From Solirubrobacterales bacterium (lineage in GTDB: Bacteria > Actinomycetota > Thermoleophilia > Solirubrobacterales > Solirubrobacteraceae), in NCBI GenBank assembly GCA_003132505.1, contig PKXY01000010.1, positions 72,527-114,771 on the forward strand: a stretch of 42,245 nt of DNA, in the 5' to 3' direction. This document shows positions 9,833-18,418 of this stretch, in pieces. The notes beneath the pieces are model-generated. The model had not been told where the DNA came from and did not search any database. It saw only the letters and a program-made list of their open reading frames with translations. The first letter of the stretch is position 1. Each line of letters starts with the position of its first letter. The position numbers and the translations under genes are program-made.

Positions 9833-10117
9833 ATGAGCCCAAAGCAGACACATCACAAGCACTCCTCGACAAAGGGCTACAGGCGCCTGCTCGACCGCCT
9901 GGCCGAGCATCCGGCGGTCCACCGGGTCGCGACCGGCCGCGTGACCCCGCGAATGGGCGCCGGCCGCCCGGTCGCGCCGATTTCGAAGGTACGCCCCGTG
10001 ACGTCTGGCCTCTCGATCACGATCAACACCGACGGCGCGATGATCGACGCCTACGTTGTCACCGATCGCCCGCTCGAGGTCGAGAAGTTCATGGCAGAGC
10101 AGGGCTGGACCGGCTGA
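9833..10117 (+). CDS. Small conserved protein, possibly DUF2103-like
   Basis: 94 residues. The N-terminal region KHSSTKGYRRLLDRLAEH, then VATGRVTPRMGAG, resembles the small predicted metal-binding proteins of DUF2103, which share an HSST-helix-TPG layout. I am not certain of this. The C-terminal half is beta-rich (GLSITINTDGAMIDAYVVT). An ATG 11 codons earlier is in frame but overlaps the -10-like CATAAT box. Since the intervening residues add no recognisable structure, I prefer the ATG before SPKQTHHKHSS. The gene ends 22 bases before murT and may lead that operon. Confidence 0.65.
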   Translation: MSPKQTHHKHSSTKGYRRLLDRLAEHPAVHRVATGRVTPRMGAGRPVAPISKVRPVTSGLSITINTDGAMIDAYVVTDRPLEVEKFMAEQGWTG

Positions 10118-10139
10118 CCGCCGCGGAACGTCCACCCCG

Positions 10140-11513
10140 ATGAGCTTCTTCGCCGCGAAAGCAGCGCTCGCTCGCGCCGCGGGCGCCGCGTCGCGCCTCA
10201 CGGGACGCGGCGCGACGAGCCTCCCCGGCACAGTCCTGCTCGCCCTGGACCCGACCGCGATCGACCGCCTCGCCAGCGACTTGCCGCGCGGCAGCGTCGT
10301 GATCTCGGCAACCAATGGGAAGACGACGACGGCTGCGTTGAGCGGGTCGATTCTCGCCCGCGCGGGCATCGCGACAGTCGACAACTTCGCCGGCGCAAAC
10401 ATGGCCGGCGGCATCGCCTCGGCGCTGCTGGCGAGGCGGCGCAGCGGCGGGCCGCCTGCGGAGCTCGGCCTGTTCGAGGTTGACGAGTTCTGGCTCGCCA
10501 GCGTTGCTGGCTCACTGCGACCGCGAGTGATCGTGCTCGCAAACCTCTTCCGTGATCAGCTCGACCGCTACGGGGAGCTGGAGACGATCGGTAAGCGCTG
10601 GGCGGCGGTTGTCGCCGAGGCGACCGGGCGCCTCGTGCTCGGAGCAGACGATCCGCTGGTCGCCGCCCTCGGCGCCGATGCGAGCGATCCGATCTACTTC
10701 GGCATCGAGGATGAGAGCATGGCTCGGCCGGACGGACTCGCCCACGCCGCGGACTCCAAACAGTGCCGGCGCTGCGGCGGCGCCTACCGCTACGAGCGCG
10801 TGTACATCGGGCACCTCGGCGTATACGAATGCTCTAATTGCGGCCAGCGGCGCCCGCAACCGCAGGTCAGCGCCCACGCGATCCGCCTCGATGGGGTGCG
10901 CTCGGCGCGCTTCGAGCTGCGGACCGCTGCCGGGAGGGGCGAGGTCGAGCTATCGCTCCCGGGTCTCTACAACGTGTACAACGCACTCGCGGCGGCTGCG
11001 CTCGCGACGGCGCTGGACATACCCCTCGCTGCGATCATCGACGGCCTCGCAGCTGCAGCGCCGATGTTCGGCCGTGGCGAGCGCGTGAGCGTCGGTGGCC
11101 GTGAGCTACAGATCATGCTGATGAAGAATCCGGCCGGAGCAAACGAGATCGTTCGCACGATCGCACTCGATCCGGGCGAGCATCACATGCTCGGCGTGCT
11201 CAACGACCGCGACGCCGATGGTCGCGACGTGTCCTGGATCTGGGATGCCGACTTCGAGGACTTCGCCGCGAGCGTCGCTCAGCTGACGTGCACGGGCGCG
11301 CGCGGCTCCGAGCTGGCTTTGCGTTTCAAGTACGCCGGCGTGGCACCCGAGCGCATCACGGTCGAGTCGGATCTCTCGCGGGCCATCGACGTCGCGCTCG
11401 ACGTCGCCGGCGAGTCGACGATCTATGCGCTCCCCACCTACACCGCGATGCTCGAGCTGCGCGAGGTGCTGCGCAAACGCGGCCAGACCACGAGCTCATG
11501 GGTGCGCACGTGA
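10140..11513 (+). CDS. murT: Lipid II isoglutaminyl synthase, Mur ligase subunit MurT
   Basis: 457 residues. MurT works with GatD to amidate the D-glutamate of lipid II, using ATP and ammonia from glutamine. The Mur-ligase P-loop SATNGKTTT is at residues 56-64. The MurT-specific zinc ribbon has C209-x2-C212 and C231-x2-C234. The central domain motif GLYNVYNALAAAA is typical of Mur ligases, and the C-terminal DUF1727 region contains LMKNPAGANEIVRTI and VLNDRDADGRDVSWIWD. The ATG was chosen because an upstream extension of the frame runs into the preceding gene. The 3' end overlaps the methyltransferase, and gatD follows it. Confidence 0.95.
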   Translation: MSFFAAKAALARAAGAASRLTGRGATSLPGTVLLALDPTAIDRLASDLPRGSVVISATNGKTTTAALSGSILARAGIATVDNFAGANMAGGIASALLARRRSGGPPAELGLFEVDEFWLASVAGSLRPRVIVLANLFRDQLDRYGELETIGKRWAAVVAEATGRLVLGADDPLVAALGADASDPIYFGIEDESMARPDGLAHAADSKQCRRCGGAYRYERVYIGHLGVYECSNCGQRRPQPQVSAHAIRLDGVRSARFELRTAAGRGEVELSLPGLYNVYNALAAAALATALDIPLAAIIDGLAAAAPMFGRGERVSVGGRELQIMLMKNPAGANEIVRTIALDPGEHHMLGVLNDRDADGRDVSWIWDADFEDFAASVAQLTCTGARGSELALRFKYAGVAPERITVESDLSRAIDVALDVAGESTIYALPTYTAMLELREVLRKRGQTTSSWVRT

Positions 11514-12220
11514 GCGTGGCGTCGGTGATCTGGCACGACCTCGAGTGCGGCGCTTATCGCGCAGACCTGCCGCTCTGGCGCGAGCTTGCCCGCTCACAAG
11601 GCACCGGCACTATCCTCGAGATCGGCGCCGGCACGGGACGCGTGACGCTCGACCTCGCGCGGAGTGCGCACGCGATGATCGCAGTCGAGCGTGACGACGA
11701 GCTGGCGGCCGAGCTCACCCGCCGCAGCCGCGGGCTGCCGGTCGAGGTGGTCTGCGCGGACGCCTGCTACTTCGAGCTCGAGGCGCGAGTCTCGCTTTGC
11801 ATCGTCGCGATGCAGACCGTACAGCTGCTCGCGGATCGGCCCGCCTTCCTGCGCTGTGCGCACGCGTCGCTGACTGCTGGCGGCGTACTTGCGCTCGCGG
11901 TGCTCGGCCTCGACGTCCAGCCGTTCGAGGTCGAGCTCGACGCAGATGTGGTCGAGCATCGCGGCGTTCGCTACGCCAGCGCGCCGACGGCCCTGCGCGA
12001 GACCGGCGAGCAAGTCGCGCTGGAGCGCCGGCGCACCACCTTCGACGGCTCGGCCGGGAGCGTTTCCCTCGACGTGACGACCCTCGCGCGGCTCGAGCCG
12101 GCGACGCTCGCGGCCGAGGGGATCGCTGCCGGCTTTGCCTACCGCGACTTGCTGAGCGTCCCGCCGAGCGCCGAGCACGTAGGGAGCCAGGTGGTCCTGC
12201 TCGAGGCAATTCCGCGATGA
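11498..12220 (+). CDS. Class I SAM-dependent methyltransferase between murT and gatD
   Basis: 240 residues. The SAM-binding motif I, ILEIGAGTGRVTLDLA, lies at about residues 39-54, with acidic residues VERDDELA at the end of strand 2 (D of motif II) and VVCADACYFE as motif III. The rest fits a small class I methyltransferase fold, and the substrate cannot be read from sequence. The start may be ATG at 11498 or GTG at 11510, the latter overlapping the murT stop as GTGA. The stop overlaps gatD by ATGA. Co-translation with murT and gatD suggests, but does not show, a role in cell-wall precursor metabolism. Confidence 0.85.
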   Translation: MGAHVSVASVIWHDLECGAYRADLPLWRELARSQGTGTILEIGAGTGRVTLDLARSAHAMIAVERDDELAAELTRRSRGLPVEVVCADACYFELEARVSLCIVAMQTVQLLADRPAFLRCAHASLTAGGVLALAVLGLDVQPFEVELDADVVEHRGVRYASAPTALRETGEQVALERRRTTFDGSAGSVSLDVTTLARLEPATLAAEGIAAGFAYRDLLSVPPSAEHVGSQVVLLEAIPR

Positions 12221-12936
12221 GCTCACGCACGCTCCGCGTTTGTGCGCTCTATCCCGAACTGATGAACATCTACGCCGACCGCGGCAACCTGCTGATGCTC
12301 GAGCGGCGCTGCGGTTGGCGGGACATCGAGCTCCGCCTGACGCCGAGCACGCTCGGGGACACGCTGCGCGACGAGCACGACCTCTATTACATCGGCGGCG
12401 GGCAGGACGCTGACCAGCTGCGATGCGCGGCGGACCTCGTCGAGCACAAGTCCGACGCGCTGCGCGCGGCCGCCGAGCGCAGCGCGATCGTGCTCGGCGT
12501 GTGCGGCGGCTACCAGCTCCTCGGACGCTCCTATGAGATCGGCGACGAACACGTCGAGGGCGTCGGGCTGCTGGACGTCGTGACGGTCCGCGATGCCGGT
12601 CCGCGCCTGATCGGGAACATTGCGGTCGCGTTCGGCGACGCGGTGATTGTCGGCTTCGAGAACCACGCCGGACGGACCAGGCTCGCGGCCGGCCAGGAGC
12701 CGCTCGGACGCGTGATCCGCGGGCATGGGAACGACGGCCGTAGCGGCTTCGAGGGCGCGCGCAGCGGCAACGTCATCGGCACTTACGTCCACGGTCCGCT
12801 GCTGCCAAAGAACAGCTGGCTCTGCGACTGGCTGATCGCCGGCGCCCTGGGTGTCGAGCCGGGCGATCTCGTGGCTCTCGACGACACGCTCGAAGTCGCG
12901 GCACACGCCAATGCGCTGCATGCCGCCGGGCTTTGA
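12217..12936 (+). CDS. gatD: Lipid II isoglutaminyl synthase, glutaminase subunit GatD
   Basis: 239 residues, type 1 glutamine amidotransferase of the CobB/CobQ-like class. The nucleophile C96 is in VLGVCGGYQLLG and the catalytic H192 in TYVHGPLLPKN. The N-terminal YPELMNIYADRGN is the GatD signature. It releases ammonia for MurT. The ATG overlaps the methyltransferase stop. The gene converges on dut with 29 bases between. Confidence 0.95.
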   Translation: MSSRTLRVCALYPELMNIYADRGNLLMLERRCGWRDIELRLTPSTLGDTLRDEHDLYYIGGGQDADQLRCAADLVEHKSDALRAAAERSAIVLGVCGGYQLLGRSYEIGDEHVEGVGLLDVVTVRDAGPRLIGNIAVAFGDAVIVGFENHAGRTRLAAGQEPLGRVIRGHGNDGRSGFEGARSGNVIGTYVHGPLLPKNSWLCDWLIAGALGVEPGDLVALDDTLEVAAHANALHAAGL

Positions 12937-12965
12937 AGACAATCAGGGCCGCGACAGCCAGTCAG

Positions 12966-13394
12966 CTACCCGCTCGAGCCAAATCCGCGTGCTCCGCGAG
13001 CCGCGTCTTCGAGCCCGTCGCGCTCGGCCAGCTCGACCTCCGGCAGCGAGACGATTACGAGTTGCGCGATCCGGTCGCCGGGCTCGACCACGAACGACTC
13101 GCTGCTGTCCGTGTTGAGCAGCAGCACACGCAACTCGCCGCGGTAACCGCAGTCGATCAGGCCTGGCGCGTTGACGAGTGCGATCCCGTGCCGCGCCGCG
13201 AGGCCCGAGCGCGGCAGCACGAGCCCGGCATGACCGTCTGGAATCGCGACGGCGACCCCGGTGCCGACGCTCGCGCGCTCACCCGGCTCGATCCGCGCCG
13301 CCTCGGCGCTGTAGAGATCGAGGCCCGCGTCACCGGGGTAGGCGCGCGTCGGCATGGCGGCGTCCCCTGTGAGCCTCGCGAACTCGAGCCTCAT
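12966..13394 (-). CDS. dut: Deoxyuridine 5'-triphosphate nucleotidohydrolase (trimeric dUTPase)
   Basis: 142 residues. It hydrolyses dUTP to dUMP and pyrophosphate, keeping uracil out of DNA. All five motifs are present in order: AGLDLYSA (23-30), PRSGLA (61-66), GLIDCGYRGE (78-87) with D81, PGDRIAQLVI (105-114) and the C-terminal ARGARGFGSSG arm. The DxGY form of motif III is usual in actinomycetes. Its ATG overlaps the hflX stop, so it is the last gene of the miaA-dapF-dapL-hflX-dut run. Confidence 0.96.
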   Translation of the reverse strand: MRLEFARLTGDAAMPTRAYPGDAGLDLYSAEAARIEPGERASVGTGVAVAIPDGHAGLVLPRSGLAARHGIALVNAPGLIDCGYRGELRVLLLNTDSSESFVVEPGDRIAQLVIVSLPEVELAERDGLEDAARGARGFGSSG

Positions 13395-14653
13395 CGGCCG
13401 TTGCGGCTCGGCGCAGCGGTGCTGTAGCGGGCGAAACGCTTGGCAGAGGCAGGCGTCAGCAGCGCGGTTACGCGCACTCCCTGCTCGGTGTCCTCGCGGT
13501 GCAGCTCTCCGGCGAGCGCGTGCAACTCCGCGATCTGGCCACCGTCGCTGTAGGGCACGAGCAGCTCGACCGGCTCGAGCATGCGCACGAACGTGGCGTC
13601 GATCCGCTCGCGCAGCGCGTCGAGGCCTTCCCCGCTCTCAGCCGAGACGAGTAGTGCGTCGCGCCGCCCGCTCCAGGCCTGCGCACGAGCCGCTTCGTCC
13701 AGGAGATCAGCCTTGTTGAGCGCGAGCAGCCGCGGAACGTCGCCGGCGCCGATCTCCTCGAGAACGGCCTCGACGGCCGCGACCATCCCCTCGAGGTCCT
13801 GCTCGTCGGCACTCGCATCGACGACGTGGATGATCAGCGCGGCGCGCCGCGTCTCCTCGAGCGTCGCAGCAAACGCGTCGACGAGCTGGTGCGGCAGCTT
13901 GCGAATGAAACCGACCGTGTCTGTGAGCAGATAGTCGCGTCCATTCACCTCGAGGTGCCGGGTCGTCGGGTCGAGCGTGTGAAAGAGGCGGTCGGCGACC
14001 GACACGTCGGCCCCCGTGAGCGCGTGCAAGAGCGAGGACTTCCCGGCGTTCGTGTAGCCCGCGAGTGCGATCTGCGGGACCTGCGAGCGCTCGCGCTCGC
14101 GTCGCATCACCCGGCGCGTGCTCTGCACGTCGGTCAGGCGCCGGCGCAACGCGGCGATCCGGCTGCGCGCAAGCCGACGATCGGTCTCGATCTGCGCCTC
14201 GCCCGGTCCGCGGGTCCCGACGCCACCGCCCAGGCGCTCGAGGTGCGTCCACAGTCCGCGCATCCGGGCGAGGTTGTACTCGAGCTGGGCCAGCTCGACC
14301 TGTAGCTTGCCGTCGGCGCTGTTCGCATGTCGCGCGAAGATGTCGAGGATGATCGCCGTGCGATCGATCACGGCAATGCCGAGCGCCGCCTCCAGCGTGC
14401 GCTCCTGACGCGGCGTGAGCTCGTCGTCACAGGCGATCACGTTCGCGTCGAGCTGCTGGGCAAGCTGCTTCAACTCGGCGAGCTTCCCCGTCCCGAGATA
14501 GCTGTGGGGGTGCGGGCGCTCGCGCTGCTGAACGAGCGTCCCGAGAACCGCGACGCCGGCCGTGCGCAGCAGCTCCTCGAGCTCGAGCAGCTCGGCCGGG
14601 GTCGCCTGGGCAGCGATGCAAACGGCGCGCTGGCGCGCGCGTCCAGTGCTCAT
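13391..14653 (-). CDS. hflX: Ribosome-splitting GTPase HflX
   Basis: 420 residues. The N-terminal HflX domain contains TLVQQRERPHPHSYLGTGK (about 39-57) and CDDELTPRQERTLE, followed by the coiled-coil linker with the GGVGTRGPGE motif. The G domain has G1 GYTNAGKSSLLHAL, switch LDPTTRHLE, G3 DTVGFI and G4 LNKADL. HflX splits stalled or stressed 70S ribosomes. It overlaps dapL upstream (ATGA) and dut downstream, so the genes are probably co-translated. Confidence 0.96.
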   Translation of the reverse strand: MSTGRARQRAVCIAAQATPAELLELEELLRTAGVAVLGTLVQQRERPHPHSYLGTGKLAELKQLAQQLDANVIACDDELTPRQERTLEAALGIAVIDRTAIILDIFARHANSADGKLQVELAQLEYNLARMRGLWTHLERLGGGVGTRGPGEAQIETDRRLARSRIAALRRRLTDVQSTRRVMRRERERSQVPQIALAGYTNAGKSSLLHALTGADVSVADRLFHTLDPTTRHLEVNGRDYLLTDTVGFIRKLPHQLVDAFAATLEETRRAALIIHVVDASADEQDLEGMVAAVEAVLEEIGAGDVPRLLALNKADLLDEAARAQAWSGRRDALLVSAESGEGLDALRERIDATFVRMLEPVELLVPYSDGGQIAELHALAGELHREDTEQGVRVTALLTPASAKRFARYSTAAPSRNGR

Positions 14654-15816
14654 GCCGCAAGCTTTCCGAGTCGCTCGATCGCGGCGCTCAACCGGTCGTC
14701 CGGCGTCGTGAGCGAGATCCTGAAGAAGCCCTCGCCGTTGGGACCGTAGGCCCCACCCGGTGAGAGAACGACCGCCGCCTCTTCGAGCACGTACTCGCAG
14801 TAGGCGGCCGCGCTGTCGAACCCGCCCGGCACGGGCGCCCAGATGTAGATCGTGCCGCGCGGTCGTGTGACGTTGACGCCGATCCGTGCGAGAGCGTCAC
14901 AGACGAGATCGCGCCGGCGCTGATAGACCTGGTTCATCCCGCGCACGTAGACGTCGAGCGATGGTTGCAGCGCCGCCGCCCCAGCGAGTTGTACGGCCTC
15001 GAAGAGGCCCGAGTCGACATTCGTCTTGAGCCGCCAGTAGGACGCAATGGCGTTGCGGTTGCCGACGATCGCCGCGCAGCGCCAGCCGGTCATGTTGTAG
15101 CCCTTGGAGAGCGAGAAGACCTCGACGCCGACCTCCTTCGCACCCGGGGTGGCGAGGAACGAGGGCGCGACGTAGCCGTCGTAGGTCGTCTCCGAATACG
15201 CGTTGTCGTGGACGATCAGGATGTCGTTCGCGGCGCCGAACTCCACGAGCTGCTCGAAAAAGCCCTCCGCGACGACGGCGCCGGTCGGGTTGTTCGGGTA
15301 GTTGACGAACAAGATGCGCGCCCGCTTGCGCGTCGCGGCGTCGATCGCGTCAAGGTCCGGAATGAAGCCCAGCTCGGGCACGAGTCGCATCCGCACCGCT
15401 TCGGCGCCGACGAGCAGCGGGCCGCCCGTGTAGACCGGATAGCCCGGATCGGCGGCGAGCGCGACGTCACCGGGATCGAGGAAGGCGAGGTTGAGATTGA
15501 AGATGCACTCCTTTGCGCCGATCGCCGGCATGACCTCGCCATCGAAGTCGATCTCCACGCCGAAGCGACGGGCGTAGAACATCGAAACGGCGTGGCGAAA
15601 CTCCTCACGGCCGCGATTCGAGGGGTAGGTGTGGGTCGTCGGGTTGGCGAGCGCACGCTGCGCCGCTTCGACGATCGGCGGGTAGGTCGGCGTGTCCGGG
15701 TCGCCGATGGCGAGCGTGATCACGTCGACACCGGCCGCGCGCTTGTCCGCGATCTTGCGCTCCAGCTGGGCGAACAGGTACGGAGGGATCCGCTCCAGGC
15801 GATCACTGTGTCTCAT
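14650..15816 (-). CDS. dapL: LL-diaminopimelate aminotransferase DapL
   Basis: 388 residues, PLP fold-type I. It converts tetrahydrodipicolinate directly to LL-diaminopimelate with glutamate, bypassing the succinylase route. PLP lysine K238 is in SLSKGYNMTGWR, with NYPNNPTG (172-179) and HDNAY (203-207) binding the cofactor. The N-terminal MRHSDRLERIPPYLFAQL and the PDPGYPVY-like segment match the DapL rather than the AspC group. The ATG at 15816 was chosen over one seven codons earlier because AAGGAG lies 4 bases upstream. It overlaps the end of dapF by 14 bases. DapL is less usual in actinomycetes than succinyl-DAP aminotransferase, so some doubt on exact specificity remains. Confidence 0.88.
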   Translation of the reverse strand: MRHSDRLERIPPYLFAQLERKIADKRAAGVDVITLAIGDPDTPTYPPIVEAAQRALANPTTHTYPSNRGREEFRHAVSMFYARRFGVEIDFDGEVMPAIGAKECIFNLNLAFLDPGDVALAADPGYPVYTGGPLLVGAEAVRMRLVPELGFIPDLDAIDAATRKRARILFVNYPNNPTGAVVAEGFFEQLVEFGAANDILIVHDNAYSETTYDGYVAPSFLATPGAKEVGVEVFSLSKGYNMTGWRCAAIVGNRNAIASYWRLKTNVDSGLFEAVQLAGAAALQPSLDVYVRGMNQVYQRRRDLVCDALARIGVNVTRPRGTIYIWAPVPGGFDSAAAYCEYVLEEAAVVLSPGGAYGPNGEGFFRISLTTPDDRLSAAIERLGKLAA

Positions 15817-16645
15817 GTAACTCCTTGACGAAATCATCGGTGAGGGTGCCCGTGTAGACGGGCACTGCCCAGCCAGTCAGTGTGACATTCATGTCCACGC
15901 TGATCTCGACCTCGAGCTCGCCGCCGTCGAGTACGACCGTTATCCGTCGCTCGCCACCAGCGAGGTGGTGAGCGACCGCAGCACCGATCGCACCGGTTCC
16001 CGAGGACATCGTCTCCCCTACGCCGCGCTCGAAGATCCGTGCCCGAATCGCGGCCGGCCGAAGCGCTGTGTACCACGACACGTTCGTGCGGTTGGGAAAC
16101 AACGCGTGGCGCTCGATCGCGGGACCGATCGCCTGGAGGTCGAGTTGCTCGACGTCTTCCGCGGCGATCGCGCACTGCGGGTTGCCGACGGAGACGTGCT
16201 GGAAGCGCCAGCGGCGTCCATCCGCCTCGAGCTCACCGCGCCCGTCCGGCGGTCCCGAGGGGAAGTCCTTCGAGACCGTCGCGACCTGGCCGATGTCGAC
16301 CCTACACGTGTCCGGTCCCGTTATCAGGGGTCGGATCGGCCCAGCCGCTGTAAGGATCGCGAACTCGTCTTGGTCGGTGTAGCCGCGCCGGCGGAGGTAC
16401 ATGACCGCTTCGCGCGAGCCGTTACCGGAAAGCTCCGCCTCCGAGCCGTCCGGGTTGAAGATCCGCAGAGTCGCCACGTAGCGCGGATCGTCGGTGCGCT
16501 CGAGCAGCAGGATGCCGTCGGCGCCGACGCCGAGGTGCGGCTCGCAGATTCTTTTGATACGGACCGGCGTCAGCTCCCACGGCAGCGCCGCTGCCTCAAC
16601 GATCAGATAGTCGTTGCCGAGCGCCTGCCATTTCTCGAACTGCAC
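15803..16645 (-). CDS. dapF: Diaminopimelate epimerase DapF homologue with both catalytic Cys replaced by Ser
   Basis: 280 residues, the usual DapF length, with the two-lobed epimerase layout. N-terminal FEKWQALGNDYLIVE, GVGADGILLLE, IFNPDGSEAELSGNGSRE, VSVGNPQCA and the second-lobe GVGETMSSGTGAIGAA are clear DapF motifs. In known DapF the two catalytic bases are Cys (C73 in CGNG and C217 in ACGTG, E. coli numbering). Here the residues are S73 and S215; the codons are TCC and TCG, so this is not a frameshift. The GTG start has GGAGGGG just before it. The substrate is LL-DAP, made by the downstream gene product. The protein may be an active Ser-variant, a slow epimerase, or have changed function. 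Confidence 0.9.
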   Translation of the reverse strand: MQFEKWQALGNDYLIVEAAALPWELTPVRIKRICEPHLGVGADGILLLERTDDPRYVATLRIFNPDGSEAELSGNGSREAVMYLRRRGYTDQDEFAILTAAGPIRPLITGPDTCRVDIGQVATVSKDFPSGPPDGRGELEADGRRWRFQHVSVGNPQCAIAAEDVEQLDLQAIGPAIERHALFPNRTNVSWYTALRPAAIRARIFERGVGETMSSGTGAIGAAVAHHLAGGERRITVVLDGGELEVEISVDMNVTLTGWAVPVYTGTLTDDFVKELHETQ

Positions 16646-16679
16646 GCCCCTCCGTTCGCCTCGCCTCGTGGAGCGGCGA

Positions 16680-17570
16680 TCATTGCAGCGCGGCTGCCAC
16701 CTCGTCGGGCGACCGGCCGGTGACGTCGACGATCTCGACGTCCGGCAGTTTGCGCATCCACGTGAGCTGCCGGCGTGCGTAGTTGCGCGTGCGCCGCTTG
16801 AGTGCCTCGATGTCGCCGTCCAGGAGCTCCTGGAAGCCGAGCGCCTTGCTCGCCGTGGCCGACGCGCCGTCGCGTACAGCGGCCTCGACCTCGGCGCGCG
16901 CGCCCGAGGCGACGATCTCCTCGACGCGCGCATCGATCCGAGCGTAAAGCGCCTCACGCTCCATCACGAGGCCGATCAGGCGTGTCGGGTGGCGCATCTC
17001 GGCGCTCCACAGCTGCGAGGCGCCACGCGGCGGTGTCAAAGCGCCGACCTCGTGAAGCTCAAGAGCGCGCACGATCCGATGCCGGTCGGCCGGCGCGATC
17101 TTCGCCGCGCTCGCCGGTGCCCGCTCGGCGAGAACCGCATGCAGGGCCTCCGACCCGATCTCGGCGAGGCGTGCTACCCAGCGCTCGCGCACGCCCGGCG
17201 GCGGCGCTGGAGCCAGTTCGAGGTTGGCGAGCGCGGCGCGAAGATAGAGACCGGTGCCGCCGACGACGATCGGCGTCGCTCCCTCGGCGAGCAGCGCATC
17301 GATCCGCTCGTGTGCCAGGCGGGCGTAGCGCGCGACGCTGACGCGCTGGCTCACCGCGAAGCACGCCACGAGCTGGTGCTCGAGCGACGCGCGCTCGCCA
17401 GCGGTCGGCGCGGCGGTGAGTAGCTCGAGACCCCTGTAGAGCTGAAGCGCATCAGCCGAAACCGCGACCGGGCGCTCCCCGCTGTCGCGCAGCCGCGACG
17501 CCAAGGCGATCGCGATCGCGGTCTTACCCACCCCCGTGGGCCCGAACAGGGCGATGATGCGCCGTTCCAT
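16680..17570 (-). CDS. miaA: tRNA dimethylallyltransferase MiaA
   Basis: 296 residues. It transfers the dimethylallyl group to A37 of tRNAs that read UNN codons. P-loop GPTGVGKT lies at residues 10-17, followed by SADALQLYRGLELLTAAP (substrate Asp/Gln region), VVGGTGLYLRA and NYARRQLTWMRK near the C-terminus, all MiaA signatures. The ATG is preceded by GATACT six bases upstream and has no Shine-Dalgarno, so the mRNA may be leaderless. It is the first gene of the minus-strand run down to dut and is divergent from the SDR gene with 22 bases between. miaB, the next enzyme acting on this nucleoside, lies about 0.8 kb further on. Confidence 0.96.
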   Translation of the reverse strand: MERRIIALFGPTGVGKTAIAIALASRLRDSGERPVAVSADALQLYRGLELLTAAPTAGERASLEHQLVACFAVSQRVSVARYARLAHERIDALLAEGATPIVVGGTGLYLRAALANLELAPAPPPGVRERWVARLAEIGSEALHAVLAERAPASAAKIAPADRHRIVRALELHEVGALTPPRGASQLWSAEMRHPTRLIGLVMEREALYARIDARVEEIVASGARAEVEAAVRDGASATASKALGFQELLDGDIEALKRRTRNYARRQLTWMRKLPDVEIVDVTGRSPDEVAAALQ

Positions 17571-17576
17571 GCTCTC

Positions 17577-17582
17577 AGTATC
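17577..17582 (-). promoter_or_regulatory. -10 box for miaA
   Basis: GATACT (minus strand), six bases before the miaA ATG, within the 10-base string CTCAGTATCG on the plus strand. The same string occurs before dapA. Confidence 0.4.
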
Positions 17583-17592
17583 GTCACCGGCG

Positions 17593-18396
17593 ATGGCGCA
17601 AGGCCTCGAGATCAAAGGCGCCCGGACCCTCCTCACCGGCGCCAGCGGCGGCATCGGCGGGGCGCTCGCGCGCCGGCTCGCGCAGGAGGGCGCGGAGCTG
17701 ATCCTGACTGGCAGACGCAAGGATCTCCTCGACTCGCTCGCCAGCGAGCTGGGGGCCGAGGCGATCGTGTCGGACCTGGCGCTGGCGCAAGCCCCCGAGC
17801 AGCTGCTGGCTGCGTCGGGCCGCGTCGACATCCTGATCGCGAACGCCGTGCTGCCGGCAAGCGGCCGTCTCGCGACGGTCGATCCGGCCCGCATCGACGC
17901 CGCCATCGCCGTGAACCTCCGGGCGCCGATCGCCTTGGCGCGCGGCGTGATCACACAGATGTCGGAGCGTAACAGCGGCCACATCGTGTTCATCGGCTCG
18001 CTCCAGAGCAAGGCCGCGACCGGTGGGGCGTCGATCTACTGCGCGACAAAGTTTGGACTGCGCGGATTTTCTCTCGCCCTGCGTGCCGAGTTGGCGCGGA
18101 CCGCCGTCGGCGTCTCGCTGGTTCTTCCGGGCTTCGTCGCCGACGCCGGGATGTACGCCGACGCGGGCGTGAAGCTGCCGCGTGGCGTTGGGACGCGACG
18201 GCCCGACCAGGTCGCTGCGGCGGTCGTCCGCGCGATCCGCGACGACGTCGGCGAGATCGAGGTGGCGCCGCTGGCGCTGCGCGCGGGCGCCGCGATCGCA
18301 TCACTCGCACCGGAGCTCTCGGCGCGCGGCATGCGCTTGCTCGGCGGCGAGCGCATCGCTCGCGATTTCGAGCGCGCTCAGTCCAACAAGCTCTAG
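17593..18396 (+). CDS. Short-chain dehydrogenase/reductase
   Basis: 267 residues, classical SDR. The cofactor motif TGASGGIGGALA is at about 15-26, with R38/R39 (TGRRK) suggesting NADP(H) use. A NAVLPAS segment takes the place of NNAG, the catalytic Ser is in FIGSLQSKAATG, and the YxxxK pair is in SIYCATKFGL. PGFV follows and the C-terminal region has an amphipathic helix. The substrate is unknown. The ATG at 17593 is the first codon that does not cut into the divergent miaA gene. Confidence 0.9.
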   Translation: MAQGLEIKGARTLLTGASGGIGGALARRLAQEGAELILTGRRKDLLDSLASELGAEAIVSDLALAQAPEQLLAASGRVDILIANAVLPASGRLATVDPARIDAAIAVNLRAPIALARGVITQMSERNSGHIVFIGSLQSKAATGGASIYCATKFGLRGFSLALRAELARTAVGVSLVLPGFVADAGMYADAGVKLPRGVGTRRPDQVAAAVVRAIRDDVGEIEVAPLALRAGAAIASLAPELSARGMRLLGGERIARDFERAQSNKL

Positions 18397-18399
18397 CGG

Positions 18400-18418
18400 C
18401 CGGCGCCGTCTACGCCGG
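18400..18418. terminator. Bidirectional hairpin between the SDR gene and miaB
   Basis: A perfect 6-bp stem (CCGGCG/CGCCGG) with a 7-base loop lies across the 13-base gap and the miaB stop. Outer GC-rich bases can extend it. There is no clear T-run. It suits two convergent genes. Confidence 0.35.

Noticed and set aside
12966..13394. Loss of the second Asp in dUTPase motif III (DCGY instead of DxDY)
   Set aside because: The DAGY-type form is normal in actinomycete dUTPases; the essential first Asp is kept.
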